64,000 bases of DNA. Source: Nephrocerus scutellatus. Lineage: Eukaryota > Arthropoda > Insecta > Diptera > Pipunculidae. Made by a program: the position numbers and the translations under genes. Shown one piece after another: positions 24,171-36,276 of the stretch (position 1 is the stretch's first letter; each line of letters starts with the position of its first letter). The stretch is from the NCBI GenBank assembly GCA_947095585.1, contig OX352764.1, forward strand, positions 3,581,001-3,645,000, given 5' to 3'. The notes under the pieces are model-generated. The model did no database searches. It saw nothing but the letters and a program-made list of their open reading frames with translations, and was not told where the DNA came from.

Positions 24171-25200
24171 GGGGCTCTCACAATCGAAAAACTTGATAAT
24201 GAAAAATTTTAATGTTTTTAATAAAAAATAAAAGTTAATAATTGAACTCAGCATATCGTAGCCGATGTTTTTGAGACACACAATTTTAGACTTAATACAG
24301 CACAATCAGTGTAACTTTTTTGACTAGAACAACCTAATTGTAAGAAATTGAAATGTAATAGGCATCTCAATTCGACCGACCGAACGACCACATCGCCAAG
24401 AATGCTGCGAGATGTTTAGGTTTCCTAAAACGGTGCAGGATGTACTTCACTCCTTCAGATCTGGCTACTATTTACGAGGCGTGTATTCTCCCTAAACTTG
24501 AATACAATTGTATTGTCTGGGCAGGTGCCCCCAAGACCACATTGCATTTACTAGACAGAATTCAGAACTGCGCGTTAAAACTTATTGGTGACGTAAATAT
24601 CGCGAAAACATCGTAGGAATGTTTCCTGCTGGTCAATGTTGTATCGCTTATTTCACAAGCGGTGTTCAAAAGAAATATCCAGCTGCATCCCGCCCATTAT
24701 CGAACCAATCCGTACTAACCAATTCAGAGATTCCTTATTTAGCCGCACAATAGTGATGTGGAATGAATTGCCTCTATGATTTCGCATTTGTATGATCTGC
24801 AGTCATTTAAGATACACGTGCATAGACATCACATGTTTTCCTCTCCCAAATTCCTAACGCCCACGCTGTGCTAAGGGTGCAAATCCCTTTAGCGTGTGTA
24901 CATTATAAAAAAAATTTATTTATTGATGCAAGTGTAAAATGCTGCTGTCATTCAGCCATTTAAATTTTTTTCCTCGATTTTTTTCGCTTGATCTGATGCT
25001 CGTGTAATCATTGGTACCAACTGTAAGATGTATTAGGAAAACTATAAACTTACGAGTATTTACCGATAAGGTAGTGCATACAATATCATATACACAAACC
25101 GGATTGCTACACTCGTTATTTCCGTCACAAAAGCAATTCTGTTACGCCATAGTCGCGCCTAAGGTCAAATGAATTTGGATTTCCCATTGTGAGAGCGACC
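24171..25200. mobile_element. family G ends flanking a LINE insertion
   Basis: A left-type end (gggggctctcacaat) starts at about 24171 and a right-type end (cattgtgagagcgacc) finishes at about 25200. Between them lies the LINE family A fragment at 24375-24890. This could be one family G element interrupted by a LINE, or two separate partial copies. Confidence 0.4.
24375..24890 (+). mobile_element. LINE family A 3' fragment
   Basis: The plus strand reads AKNAARCLGFLKRCRMYFTP, ATIYEACILPKLEYNCIVW and NCALKLIGD. It matches and extends the C-terminal part of the copy ending at 6645 (AKNAAECLSFLARCKKYFTP). It is 5' truncated and frameshifted near 24616. Confidence 0.8.
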
Positions 25201-25690
25201 TTACTTAGTAGCGTCTAGCATTAACACAAAAGCAAATATCAAACTCGTTTCTTATCGGACATAAGAATCGGTAGCTGTAGCCCGTTTTGCTGTCAAGTTC
25301 TTCCATTTGCTACAAAAAACTGATCAGTATTGCACTGATCTGTATATTTCGGCAGATTTAAACCTCTTTTTACTAACTCCAACAAATTATGTCATCCTGC
25401 TTGGCACGTGGCTTGGCACACATTACACACACATGTAACAAAATAATGTAAACAAACCCAAATCGGCTTTAATGTTTTATTTGCAGAGAGATCAAATTGC
25501 AATTGAAAGGTGTGGCACAGCATACACAAATCGCATAAACAGGAAATAAAACATCGAATATATTTAATATTTATTAAAATAATTCATAATTGTAATTATT
25601 ACAATTTGGTTTTAACTAATTTTTTTTTCTTAAATAAAAAACATCAAGAACCAGTAACGTTCCTAAACGGTCTTCGATACGTTATACTGT
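24891..25690. other. no gene seen; 3' flank of the receptor gene
   Basis: AT-rich sequence holding the end of the family G repeat (to 25200) and the presumed 3' UTR of the minus-strand receptor gene. No other structure recognised. Confidence 0.4.
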
Positions 25691-27165
25691 TTAAACCGAG
25701 TACACAATGGCAAGAACAATAAAAATTACACAGTAGAACAAGAAGCAAATACGGTCAATAGCGGTGGCAAGAAGTATCCAATCAAACTGAATCGATCGAG
25801 TTGTGGGAGGTGCTGGATTAACCGCCATCGCATCAATTACATCCGCAGGCGTTTCATAGTTATTTTCAGCGAGCTCCTTTGTACTGTTGGTCAGCAGTGA
25901 GTCCGGCTCAGCTTCAAGACTAAACTGCGACAGACAAAGCACAGTTCCTACTGGTCCATTTAGTAGGTCCCTCAGAAAATCGGGGACACGTCGACAATGC
26001 TTTGCAGTAGAAAGGTATAGAACCATTACTGCTATAATGGTCGATATACTGGTCAAAAGCAAACTGCTACTGTAAAAAAGTACTTTAAAGAAGAAAAAAA
26101 AAGGAACTTTCAGTTAGGTTAAGCTCAACTGTCTTAAAGAGACTCACCAACAAGTGGAGTGCTCTCGGCCAACACCGGTAACAGCTGTGCAAAATACATC
26201 AGAAACGCAGCTATCACAACAATTACGATGCCGTTCAGTAGGATCTTCTCGCCCATTTGCGGTGGCAGCCAGAATCCCGCAAGAACAAGCAGTATCACAC
26301 ACGAAGCTGGAGTAAAAATAACTGCTGTGTACATTGATGATCGCCGAGTAAGCACGAAATTGAACTCTGCATAGTTGTAGTATTCCTCCTGGTGAAAGGT
26401 TGGCAATCCTCCTGAAACAGTCCACTCAGTAGTCTGGACGATTTCATTGTATTCAGATTCTCCTGCGTCATTGAAGTGTTTCAGATCAATGTAATCAACT
26501 GACCATAGGCCGATTTTCAGGAGACATGTCTGCGAGTCAAAGGGCCACATTTGCAGATCAAGATTACAGTAAGACGTATAAATGACTGGCGGAACCCACA
26601 GCAAACCACCCTCCTCGATCAGAAGGATCTGAGTTTGACCAACGTAATTTCCCGCCTCATCAGCGCTGTTAAAGAGGGTAATATCCGGCCGCCAAACTTC
26701 TGTTGGTCGAAAATGTATCTGTGTTAGACCACCATACTCCGAGGGCTGCCATTTCAACTTGTCATCGGTCCAATTCTGAAATAGTCAAGCAATGATGGAT
26801 TTCACACTATGGGGAACGTTAAAACGAATAGACAGAGAGTGAGAGGGTTAGACGAGGGAGACAGAGAGAAGCGGAAGAGAGATAGAGAGAGAGAGGAAGA
26901 GTGATTGAGAGAGGAAGAGGGAGTGATAAAGGAAGTAATAGAAACACAGTCCGAGGTCAACATACAAGTTTCAACCATGCATGTAAGGTCATCTTGCCCT
27001 TCATTTCGTCAATATCAGCAAACTGCACTGACATGCCAATGCTAATGTTTGTCGGCAGTCCGTTGTGCAATGGATGTGTGTTCTTGTTATAGTTGACGAA
27101 GAGATCACGTCGCAATGCATCCAGAGTGGTTTGATTCCATTTGGTAGTACTAACTTCGTCGGCAC
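25691..27165 (-). CDS. divergent nicotinic-type Cys-loop receptor subunit, non-alpha (5' exon not found)
   Basis: Exons 27165-26966, 26775-26148 and 26082-25691 join with consistent phases (1, 0, 1) and give at least 406 residues. The extracellular domain shows a first helix/strand region with NQT and NIS sites, then WRPDITLFNSADE and the Cys-loop CNLDLQMWPFDSQTC. Loop C reads EEYYNYAEF without paired cysteines, so it is a non-alpha subunit. TM1-TM3 follow (ILLVLAGFWLPP, GEKILLNGIVIVVIAAFLMYF, then SLLLTSISTIIAVMVLYL) and TM4 ends the protein. The intracellular loop is short (about 75 residues). It fits the divergent beta3 group of insect nicotinic subunits. The signal-peptide exon should lie upstream, beyond the LINE at 27250-28450. 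Confidence 0.85.
26828..26935 (+). repeat. GA-rich microsatellite
   Basis: About 110 bases made almost wholly of agag/gaga words, lying in the intron between the first two recognised exons of the receptor gene. On the transcribed strand it forms a polypyrimidine tract well upstream of the acceptor at 26776. Confidence 0.8.
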
Positions 27166-27249
27166 CTATGCAAGATAGAAAATAAGGCAAACATCTTATA
27201 TGGGCATTAGAAAATAAAAAAACCTAACCACAATTTTAAAGAAAATACA

Positions 27250-28450
27250 ATGGAATTAAGGAAACGCACTAAGTGCCAAAGCACTTCAAAACTGTGTGTG
27301 TCGTCTGCCAGAAGGGAGCGCTGCGGAGTGGTAGCTTATGCGGATGACGTTGATATTGCTGTCTCAGGAAAGCACCTTAACACTTTTAAAGAACTCCTGC
27401 AAAATGCTCTCAACAAGCTTACAAGTTGGGCAGATCGTTGTGGGTTATGTGAAAACCCCCACAAAACTGAACTTGTCCTCTTATCTAGGAAATACAAAAT
27501 CTTTCATTCTATTAAAGGTACAAGCTTAACTTTCTCTCATAAAGCCAAGTATCTGGGTATAATTCTAGGCAGAAAGTTAAGCGGGAAACCAAAAATACAA
27601 GAAAGAGTTCGTAAACCCACAGTGGCACTCTTCTCTTGCAAAAAAGCCATTGGAAACAAATGGGGTCTTCAACCCCATGTAACCCATTGGCTTTATACAG
27701 CGGTAGTAAGACCTACACTTTTTTACGGGTATGGTGGACTGCCTTAGATAAAGCAGTAAATCGTGACAATATAAGCAAAGTCGAAGATCAGCTTGTAAAT
27801 GTATGAGCGCCGGAGCACTTTGTACAACTCCCTCCGACGCACTTGACATTCTGTTTAACCTTAAACCACTAGACATTTTCAGTAGACAAGCTCCTCAATG
27901 CAATCTCCCAGTAGATCGAAACTAAAATCGGTCACTCTTCTATCCTGACTTTAGTTAGGATTGCACCAGGCAATATAGACTACACCATTCCGCATCTCCA
28001 ATTCAACAAACAATTCCAAGTCGCCATCCCTTCCAGATCGTTCTGGGTAGAAGAAGCTCAATTGGAAGATGATGACTCTCATTTTTACACAGACGGGTCG
28101 AAAACCGATGACGGGGTTGACGGAGGTGTTTTCTCAAAAAGGTTAAATCTTAGTCTCTCTTTTCGTCTTCCTAATCACTGAAGTTTACCAGGCTGAAATA
28201 ATGGCGATTAATGAAGTTTTGTTATCTTAGTTGAAGAAAAATGTCATATCCGCTAAGGATATCCTTAGCGCTGAAATCCCTCTAATCACAGTCTCTATGA
28301 ACTCTAGCCGAAAACTGCCGATCATCTCTCAAGGAGATGGCGGAGCAGTTCAACATTGACCAGAGTTGCGTGCCGGGGTATAGAGACGCTCCAGGAAACT
28401 GCAGAGCTGACGAACTCGCCAAAAATGCAACTACACCACCCTTTTATTTG
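27250..28450 (+). mobile_element. LINE family B copy with RT and RNase H pieces
   Basis: The plus strand reads VVAYADDVDIAVSGKHLNT near 27330, KYLGIILGRKLSGKPKIQ near 27550, TAVVRPTLFYG near 27700, then an RNase H domain FYTDGSKTDDG near 28085 and CRADELAKNA near 28405. The order matches the copy at 18050-20575. It is inserted upstream of, and opposite to, the minus-strand receptor gene, probably within its first intron. It is broken by frameshifts after 27747. Confidence 0.82.
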
Positions 28451-28624
28451 AAAATGGTCCCTTAGGCATACGTATCGCTACATGTAAACTCATGCTAAAG
28501 CAGGATGATATCGAGAAAACTAGTCGTATGTAGTAACTTTTCTAGCGACAAAACAGATCTATCCCAAGCTCAATCCAAAACACTCCAAGTTTTTGACCAT
28601 AACTCGACGCTGCTAGAAACGCCG

Positions 28625-29060
28625 CTACCGCCAATGACGACCGTTACAAAGCCAGCTGACCAACTTTTTATGGCCTCAATCGACGCCATGAATGTGGATG
28701 ACCTTTGGTTTCAACTAGATGGTGCCACATGCTAATACAAGCCGACTGACAATCGATCTCTTGCGCGCCAAATTTGGCAACCGAATATTAAGCCGTTTGA
28801 ATATGTCAATTGGCCTGCGCGGAGCTGCGTTTTGACGCCGATGGACTCTTTTCTATGGGGTGACGTTAGGGATAGATAGTTCCATCTTTAAAACATAACA
28901 TTGCGACTGTTATTCGCGGGATAGGCGCCGAAATGATCGAAAAGGATCTTGAAAACTGGATTCACAGGATGGCTTACTGTGAGGCCAGCATAGGGAGCCA
29001 CATGATCAAAATTGTTTGAAATTGTTTTTAATTCTTAGATCGGAGACTGCAACCTTCACA
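28625..29060 (+). mobile_element. mariner-like transposase fragment, second copy
   Basis: Contains WFQLDGATC near 28710, then frameshifted LTIDLLRAKFGNR and, near 28930-29010, pieces reading MIEKVLENWIHRMAYC and ASIGSHM. This is the C-terminal half of a Tc1/mariner transposase like that at 13030-13320. It ends in an A-rich stretch. No terminal repeats found. Confidence 0.75.
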
Positions 29061-31255
29061 ATAAAAAAAATTTAAAAAAAAATATTGATGTATACCTATT
29101 TTATAGCGTTTTTAAAAACAAATTTTAAAATTGCCCACCCTTTATTAGGGTTTTCTCTAATTTTCCTATATCAAAGCAAAATGTATGATAATCTTGCAAC
29201 TTAAATTTTATAAAATACATATTTCTTCTTCACCTCCTCTTGCAGATGATGTCAACACCCAGCTATTTCTTATCACAAGCCAACATTGTAGTTATGAGGT
29301 TAACTGTGCATGTGTTTTTTGTTTGCAAAGGATGTGAAGGTTAAAGTGATTATTTCTGTAGTTTCGTTACGCGTCACATTTACTATCTTACTGTACCACA
29401 GTAATAGCGCCAGTTATAACTTGTAATTATCGGCGCTATTATAAATAAAATTAATTGATAACTGAAAAGGACCTCCAAAAGTGACAAGTGTATAAAAATT
29501 TGCTTCGGTTTTTCGAAAAAATCGAAATAAATTTCGAATTTATGCATTATATACACAATGAAAAAATTCAAGGCCACTGATATTTCTAATTTTTTAAAAA
29601 ACTTTCACAGATTATCTTTTTGAATTTTCATACTCAACTAAATTATTTCGAATTTTGAAAAAGTGAAAAAACTAACGAAAAATCTTACTTGCTGTCAATA
29701 CCAAAAACGCTATCACAATAATCGAGCAAGGAATAAAACGAAAACAACCGGAAGTGCCCGATTTCATCGCGAAATGCATCTTGTCTTACTAATTATTAAC
29801 AAACAGTTTTTGCTTTTGCTTGAATTAATATCCTTAAACGCGAGAAATTCTAACGAAGTTATCACAGTAGCGTTCCGTAGCAAACTAAATTTAAATCTCT
29901 AAATCGCTGTTGGTTGGTTATTTCAAGAAAGTCGACCAAACCTTCTGCCCCTTCTGTCAAGAACTCGAGATTAATTCCATTGCTGGCGTCCGTACATGCG
30001 TGAGAGAAGCGAGATAATAGATATAAGTTTATATGTACTCTAAAGGCGGCAGTTGGCCGGCTGCTGGACAATCAATGCGACAAGTGCGCGATAAATAAAT
30101 AATATCCATAACGTGGAACATACTTTCATTGTTATTACTTTCCATAACAACTATTTATTATTGTAGTTGCAGTGATAGCAAAGTGACTGACTGCGGAGAG
30201 ATTTACATTAATCTACAGAGCAAAAAGTGCTTAACAAGAAGAGACACTTAAAAGCACTGCATATTTTGTAAAATAAGAGAGATAGAGATGGCGAGCTTAA
30301 ACTTCACTGGCCAGGGAACCCAGTTATCACAATTTGGCGTTGTCAATAAAGAAAAAAATTAGAATCTATTTAAAGATAATTAGTACTAACTTTAAGCGAT
30401 TTCTTCACAGCTTAGAGCGGGCAACTTTTTTTTTAAGTCTGCATACTTGTAGCCTTGAGGAGAGATTTTAATGGCAGTTTACATTTGAAGAATTTCAGTC
30501 GCAGCTCCACTTAAGAAATATGTCAAAACAATTAGGGTAAAGGCACTAGTAGTCGACCAATTAATTATTTTTCAAATTAAAAGTTATGTATCTCATGAGT
30601 CATGACACACTAATTCATTTGATGTCAGTATTTTTTGCTAACTTAAATAAATTTAAAAATAGGATTTTACCATATATATTACTTTCTTTTACATAATAAA
30701 AGGAAGTATAGTAATCATGAAATCTGCTGATTTCTGCTAATTTACCCATTACCGTATCTTCTGAGTCAGAAAAAGCGTCTGTCTCTCTGTCTGTCTTTAT
30801 GTCTGTTTTATGCATATTTAAGCTTTTTACATAAATTATGAGTGGTCAGATGATTTTGACGGAAATCTGACAACCGGAAGTGACAGTGTACTTAGACATT
30901 TTTTTGAGTTTTTGCAAATAACTCAAAAAGTGTAGCACTCAGGAGAAATCTGGTGAGTGCAAAAGAAATTTAAACAACACAAAAAAATAAAAAAAAAAAT
31001 TCAATATACGTTTACTGACTGAAAGTCGTGTTGTGCCCACACCTCCATTTTTTAAAATTAATTACGTTTGTATTTAGTAAAATCATTTAATGTAATCATT
31101 CCATTAGGACTAGTTACTCACCCACCAAATCTTAGTGGTCAACCATTTTAGCATCAGTATTCGACCACACGATTTTTTTGAAGGTTTTTTTAATTACCGT
31201 TAAAGAAAAATATATTTTTTAAATAAAAATAATGTACGAGTAGTTATGGTTTATA
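29061..31255. other. no gene seen
   Basis: About 2.2 kb of AT-rich DNA between the two receptor genes. The only notable stretch is a short gtctgtctctctgtctgtc microsatellite near 30780. A hidden first exon of the minus-strand receptor gene could lie here, but I could not identify one. Confidence 0.35.
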
Positions 31256-31750
31256 TCTATATATATAAATAAAAATGGAATGCTGTTCGTTGGTAACCGC
31301 TTCACTTGAGAACCGCTTGACCTTTTTGGCCCATTTTTATTTCAAAATGTTCGCCATGGTCCGAATAAGTTTTAAGGAAAAAAATTAGAAAGTTGCCCGG
31401 AAAATTGGAAAATTTTGGGAAAAACTGAAAGAGCTGTTTTTCATAGGATTTTTGTATGAACTCGCGACCATAACTCACGATTCGAACGATGGATTTGCGC
31501 AATTCTTTTTTTTTTTTGTTTTGTTCGTTATGGTCCTGGAAAAGAAAGACAATTGCAAAAGAAAGACAACAAAATTGAGAAACCAGCAGAAATCATAATT
31601 TTTGTATGTACTCTCGTTCATAACTGACGTTAGGATCGCCATATTTGAACTCCATTTCAATCCAACTTTTTCGCTCATCCTTGGTGCAATATTTGGCTCC
31701 AAGAAACACATTGACTTTGTGGAATTTGCAACATTTGCATTTTGATAAGC
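31256..31750 (+). mobile_element. Helitron-like 5' terminus
   Basis: The segment opens TCTATATATATAAATAAAAATG and continues with gctgttcgttggt and, 40 bases on, gagaaccgcttgacc and ttcgccatggtccgaataag. This layout resembles the 5' ends of many insect Helitrons. No Rep/helicase frame or CTRR 3' hairpin was located, so the right limit is arbitrary. Confidence 0.4.
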
Positions 31751-31989
31751 CTATCGACTCGATAGTTGTGCGTGCCTTCTTCGTTTGGTAGGCCTGGTAC
31801 TACAAACGAATTCGGTACAATTCACTGTCGAGTAGTTTTTCCCTGCCCATGATCTATTTTTGATTAAAGCATTTGGACTCGCGTCGTTTTAGTTGCGAGA
31901 TCGTTTTCCGTATTGCTTTTTTCAATGAATCAGGGAGAATGCTGAGAAAATAAATTGAAAGAGGCTACAAACGTGAGGAACGTGATATA

Positions 31990-33430
31990 TAGTAAATCAT
32001 ATTTCTTCGCACTATAAGGGGTTCACACCCTTGGCTTGGCTATATGCTTGGCACAGCGTGGGCGTTAGAAAAAGGAGGAGTAAAGGGGAGATGTCTATCA
32101 GCTTGTGTTTTGAATGCCTGTGCATCATAACGATTTGGAAAGACAGAGTTTGGCAAGGCATTCCACATTCGTGTTGTACGGCTGAAGAACGATTCTCTGA
32201 ACTTGATTGTACGTCCGAAGATGGGCTTGAGGGTAAACTGATGAGCATTTAGAGCGCCACTAGTTTTGCGGTTGAACTCAAGGAGAGGTGGCTATTTTTC
32301 TTTAGCAACGCTGGTGGAAGCAGGAAACATTCCTGCAGTGTTCAAGCGAATCAATAGATTTCGCAAAGTTTTTGTTACCGGTAAGCTTTAACGCTCGCTT
32401 TTGTTTTCTTTTAGGCGCACCTGACCAGATATGATAATTGTACTCAAGTTTGGGAAGAATGAACTCCTTCTATATATATAGTAGCCAGATCAGAGGGATC
32501 GTGTTAAGAAACCTAAATATTTTGCAGCATTTTAGCGACGGAGAATATGTGGTCATTCCAAATAGGGTTGTCGTTAACGTACATACCGAGAATTGCAAGG
32601 TTTTCAGTTTTATCGATTCAAGTGCCATTCATGGATAATGTGATTGGATTTAAGATTCGCTTAGCTTATACGACAAAAATCAGCATTGGGATTTGGAAGC
32701 ATTAAATTCTACTCGACTGTTTCCCCCCATTTTATTATGCTGTTTACGTCAGAATTTAAATTTAAATTTTAACGAAACAGAGTCCTGGGGAATACCAGCA
32801 TTTAACCGATGACTTTCAGACTAGAAACCGTCCAAAATAACTTGGATAAAGAGGTCCAGAACATGACTTCTAATCCAATTAACCAGTTTTTCATCGACTC
32901 CGTAGGCATGCATTTTGTTTTAAAGAGCTTGATGCCAAACTCACTCAAATGCCTTATAAACATCGAGTGCAATGACTTTGCTTTCACCAAATTGATGAGT
33001 AGACTTGTTCACTAAACATTTCGTTAGTTTCAAGTTATTTCATGAGCTGATTATTGATCAGTGTTTCCATGATTGGAAAGAATAGATGTAAGTGCTATCG
33101 GTCGGTACGAAGAAGAAGACGACGGCTTGGCTTTTTTGGGTTAAAGGATGGTAAGGCCGACTTGCAACGCCTCTTCAGAACTAAGGGGGAAATACCATCT
33201 GGCCCAGCGGATTTGTGAGTGTTGAGATCGTTTAAAACTCTAGCAACGGCACGAGAACGAATGTATATATGTCCCATAGAGTGTTCAATACTCGGAGATA
33301 TACGACGGCAACAATGCACAATCTGGAAGCGTGGAGTTAGCTGCAAAATGCGCATCAAACAGATTTGCCTTGTCCTTAGAGCTGAAAGCTGGGATGTCAT
33401 TATAATTGAGCGTTGGATTTGTTTTCTTTA
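31990..33430 (-). mobile_element. LINE family A copy (minus strand)
   Basis: Read leftward from 33430: a linker with HKSAGPDGISPLVLKR near 33190, RT pieces near 32990-32810, and the C-terminal tail FFSRTTRMWNALPNSVFP near 32160 followed by YDAQAFKTQADRHLP. The frame is broken in several places. It is related to copies at 5220-6645, 24375-24890 and 39920-40830. Confidence 0.8.
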
Positions 33431-34541
33431 AGCAACCGTGCGCCTATTTCTTGTTCCATCCTGTTATCGGTTGCCACAGTTTTCCCGAGAGAGTTAAATT
33501 ATTGCAGTACATCAAATTCATGTGAATGAAAGCTTTTTGTACAGCTCTTGGGCTTCTACCAACGATATCAATATCGGCTGCGTAGGACAATCTCTGAATT
33601 GACTTATAAGGGATTGTTTCTCTCGCCGGTATCGATCACTATCTCCAACGACAGGTTGAATAGAACGTAGGCCAATCCATCCACTTGTTGGAGCCTATTA
33701 TAGATGTTGAATGGTCTTGATAGTGATCCGGGTAATTTAACTTGGCTTATAACATTGGTCATGCTCAACCTATATAGTCGTGTCAGTTTATTTGGGATGC
33801 CGAAATCTCATGATCTCGCGAATGTCTGACAAGCATCCGAGAGTAAAAACTTATCAGGGAAAACTTCTCAATTCGCCTTTCGGATAGGGCATTAAATTGT
33901 AGGTCCGTTCTATTTGTGTACAAAAGTATAACACGCACAACACGAATGGTCGCGCGAAACTAGGCCTTGGACCGGATTGATCTGTTTTGCCAAATATTAT
34001 TATTTATTAATCTTCCGAATCGTGTTAAACGAACATTATTTCGTCTCTTCTTTAATATTCATTGAATGTGCAATCAGTGTTCCTAAAAAGGTATCTATGT
34101 ATATGTAAATAAATTGTGTGTTACTTAAAATATTTATTTTTGTCACAACAAGTGACTATGACCCATTCCACCCTCTACACACAAAACTAAGCTAAGAATC
34201 TTCCATTACCAGACTAACAACACTAGATAATTAAATTCAATTGATACGAGTAGCTGCTCTTGGAATAAATAAAACTTATGTATACAGTAATGATGGACCA
34301 CTTAAGATTTATTTGTAAGAGAAGATCCCCGAGGATGAATGCGTAGTTTTAAATCGTCGTTGGCGTGTGTTTGTTGTTAGTTGATAATAAAAAAAAATAG
34401 CAAATCTTCCAACTTACTAACATAGTGGTGAGAACTTTAAGAACTGCGCTATCAGGTCGTTGCAGACAATATCTTTCGTTTAGTTGTTCCTGGAGCGCTT
34501 AGGTGATCACATTCAAATCCGCCAATCCGAGAGAATATAAC
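33431..34541. promoter_or_regulatory. 5' flank of the alpha-type receptor gene
   Basis: The stretch from 33431 to about 33800 still looks like degraded LINE sequence (short pieces resembling the RTE-like element at 11366-12990 on the minus strand, e.g. near 33470 and 33700). The remaining 700 bases are AT-rich and should contain the promoter and 5' UTR of the gene that starts at 34542. Confidence 0.4.
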
Positions 34542-36253
34542 ATGAATTTCTTCATCACTGCTGTGACATTGCTAATTGCAATCTGTGCCGTCAGTTCGAT
34601 TAATGCAAAATGTAAGAGATATAAGTGAGATTTTACAATTACGCGAATTGAATTCTAAATACAAGTTTATGTGCATCTTTAGTACTTTTTCTGATAATTA
34701 GAATGTGTTTTCAAAAATTAAACTGCCACAACAACTGGGCAACAATTTTTTAAGTGCATGCTAATTTTGTAAAAATTCGTTGACCGATTTTTCGTTCAGT
34801 TTCGTGAATATTCGACATTTTTGTGATATGATGATAGTTGCCAGCTATACTTAGACTTCTTGCTGTACGTCTTTAGCGACACACATTATCCCATAGTTGT
34901 ACACTGTATAGTTATCTACGCTATTTTACCACTTGTTTTTTTTTAGTTTCCTCGCAAGCGGTCGCCAAAGATCGCCTCATGAGAGATCTCTTTACCGACT
35001 ATGACGTTAATGCTCGTCCGGCGCCAAATGGAGAGAAAACGGTTTTAAAGATATCGCTGAAAATATATCATTTCGATTTCGATGAACGGGATGGATCCTT
35101 CGATTTTTCGGCTCATTTGAAAGTAGTAAGTTCGCCTAATTATCATAAACAAAACTGAAAATAATTATCGCATTACCTTCCTCCATCAGGAATGGCAGGA
35201 TCCAAAAATAAAATGGTCCCCAAGCGATTACAACAATATTTCACTAATCCACATCCAAAATGCCATTTGGGTTCCCGACTTGGAATTGTACAACAATGTC
35301 GCAAGTAAGTTTCTGATTATGCATGCGAATGGATACACCTGGGTATACGACACCGGACGGGTTTTATGGGCTGACAAGGTTAAGTTGAAAGTCTTTTGTG
35401 CCATCAGCTTGCGCCATTGGCCGTATGATCGACATACGTGTAAGCTGCTCTTAGGTTCATGGACGCATCATGGCTTTCAAATAGACTTAGAGAGCGCCGA
35501 TGTTGATGTTCCGGTGGAGTTCGACGAGGCCACCGACAATCTGGAATTCCAAATTACAAACTTCTCTGTAAGTCGCATCGAAACAAACTACAGCTGCTGC
35601 GAAGAACCCTACATCACATTAAATTACGATTTGGACTTCCATCGGCGTACGTCTGCGATCGCTGTCATATTTCATTTGCCTGCCATTTGTGTGGCTATAC
35701 TTACACTGTCGGTGTTTTGCTTGGAGCCAAATCGCGGCGAGAAGATCCTTCTCAATGGCATTAGTATTTTGATCATATTGTTCAACCTCGTTTACTTTGC
35801 CAGAAATATTGCATCATTTCCATCGGCCATTCCATTGCTTGGTAAGTTGAGTGATTTTTTGGAGAATGGAGAAAACTCAAATGTTCTCTTTTCCGTTTAG
35901 TTATATTTTACAGTATGTGCTTTGTGCTTGTGACTATTTCGATGATAATATCATGCCTAGTGCTTGCTGCAAGTCGATCCAAATACAAGAGTAGACTTCC
36001 TTTCGGTTTGGCCAAGGTGCTTAAGAGTCGGTTGGGCGAGATATTTGGACCGGTGCCATTCTTCAAAAGACGCCCCGAACAAACTGAAATGCATCACCAA
36101 TTCACAAATGTCAAACTGCATGAACATGAACATTTACTTAGAGAAGATCGATCGCCCGATGACTGGACACGTGTTGCTATCGTTTTCGAACGTTTGGCTT
36201 TTGTAGTATACAGTGTTATCTTCCTATTGCTGGGTGCAAGTCTAATGCTGTGA
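34542..36253 (+). CDS. divergent nicotinic-type Cys-loop receptor subunit with alpha-type loop C
   Basis: Four exons, 34542-34611, 34947-35125, 35190-35841 and 35901-36253, encode 417 residues. Residues 1-22 are a signal peptide (MNFFITAVTLLIAICAVSS). The Cys-loop is Cys153-Cys167 with 13 residues between. Loop B has GSW and loop C reads NYSCCEEP, with vicinal Cys219-Cys220 as in ligand-binding alpha subunits. TM1-TM3 are clear. The TM2 segment GEKILLNGISILIILFNLVY is unlike ordinary nicotinic subunits, which carry polar Ser/Thr/Leu pore rings. TM4 ends the protein (VYSVIFLLLGASLML). The M3-M4 loop is only about 75 residues. Intron positions match the minus-strand paralogue at 25691-27165. 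It most resembles the beta3/divergent insect group despite its CC pair. Confidence 0.88.
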
Positions 36254-36276
36254 ACTCGTTATTCGAAAACTGATCC

